DNA of 14,983 nucleotides, from positions 1 through 14,983 of the forward strand of contig JALLAP010000281.1 in the NCBI GenBank assembly GCA_036939355.1, read 5' to 3'. Positions 14,933 through 14,983 of this stretch are shown one piece after another. Under the pieces are notes generated by a model. The model saw nothing but the letters and a program-made list of their open reading frames with translations. It made no database searches and had not been told where the DNA came from. Within the stretch, counting starts at the first letter, position 1. Every line of letters starts with the position of its first letter. A program made the translations under genes and the position numbers. Origin of the DNA: Thalassiosira profunda (Eukaryota; Bacillariophyta; Thalassiosirophyceae; Thalassiosirales; Thalassiosiraceae).

Positions 14933-14983
14933 ATGGCTAGATCACTGCGCAATGTTCGGCCAATGAAGCCGCTAGAAATATAC
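14933..14983 (+). CDS. Possible start of a gene running off the window
   Basis: GAGCCATGGC at 14929-14938 is a good initiation context for a frame MARSLRNVRPMKPLEIY that is open to the last base. Only 17 codons are visible, with no recognisable motif. It could be chance. Confidence 0.2.
   Translation, partial: MARSLRNVRPMKPLEIY

Noticed and set aside
1..14983. tRNA or rRNA genes
   Set aside because: No cloverleaf with a GGTTCRANNCC-type arm and no conserved rRNA string was noticed on either strand; the reading was by eye, so a degenerate tRNA could be missed.

Overview
The window looks like nuclear DNA of a eukaryotic microalga, most likely a marine centric diatom close to Thalassiosira. 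The case rests on four things. One gene has a GT-AG intron of 65 bases. Several type II membrane or secretory enzymes are of the kind expanded in diatoms (Fringe-like glycosyltransferase, PC-esterase/SGNH, sulfotransferase). A Ty1/copia polyprotein fragment has a diatom-like linker before the reverse transcriptase. Repeats and relics are dense. The genus is inferred from remembered family resemblance and has not been tested by any search.

Only one clearly intact conventional gene is present: a two-exon GT31/Fringe-like glycosyltransferase at 6190-7532 (+). Most other recognisable coding DNA is broken. There is a Pif1-like helicase tail (3-158, +); an unidentified reverse-strand gene remnant split by a TA-flanked miniature inverted-repeat element (about 1011-1876, -); a GC-rich candidate exon (2861-3294, +); an SGNH/PC-esterase with two in-frame TAG codons (8523-9240, -); the N-terminus of a secretory protein cut off by a repeat (9283-9547, +); a frameshifted Copia gag/pol piece (12577-13427, +); and a sulfotransferase N-terminus (14334-14649, -).

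Repeats dominate the rest. A composite repeat made of a 'leader' of about 175 bases plus an array of 20-21 base units (core CTRGACCTTTG) occurs at 1876-2263, 9548-9822 and 13429-13833. Array-only copies lie at 14137-14328 and, inverted, at 12438-12545. Nearly every copy lies at the edge of a truncated gene. A degenerate tandem array of 54-base units fills 3680-4620. A direct repeat of about 255 bases (430-682 and 4839-5095) brackets the left third, and a weaker pair (5731-5871 and 8369-8508) brackets the glycosyltransferase gene. Single-N ambiguities at 5730 and 13428 lie exactly at such junctions, so some breakpoints may be assembly joins.

The most unusual stretch is 10007-11915. Three small, AT-rich, closely packed reverse-strand ORFs (spacings of 7 and 21 bases) look more like a viral, plasmid or prokaryotic gene string than diatom nuclear genes. 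The third is interrupted by a 1159-base element with identical 215-base terminal direct repeats and a 5-base target duplication (ACGAG). Reading past that insertion, the frame stays open for a further 46 codons.
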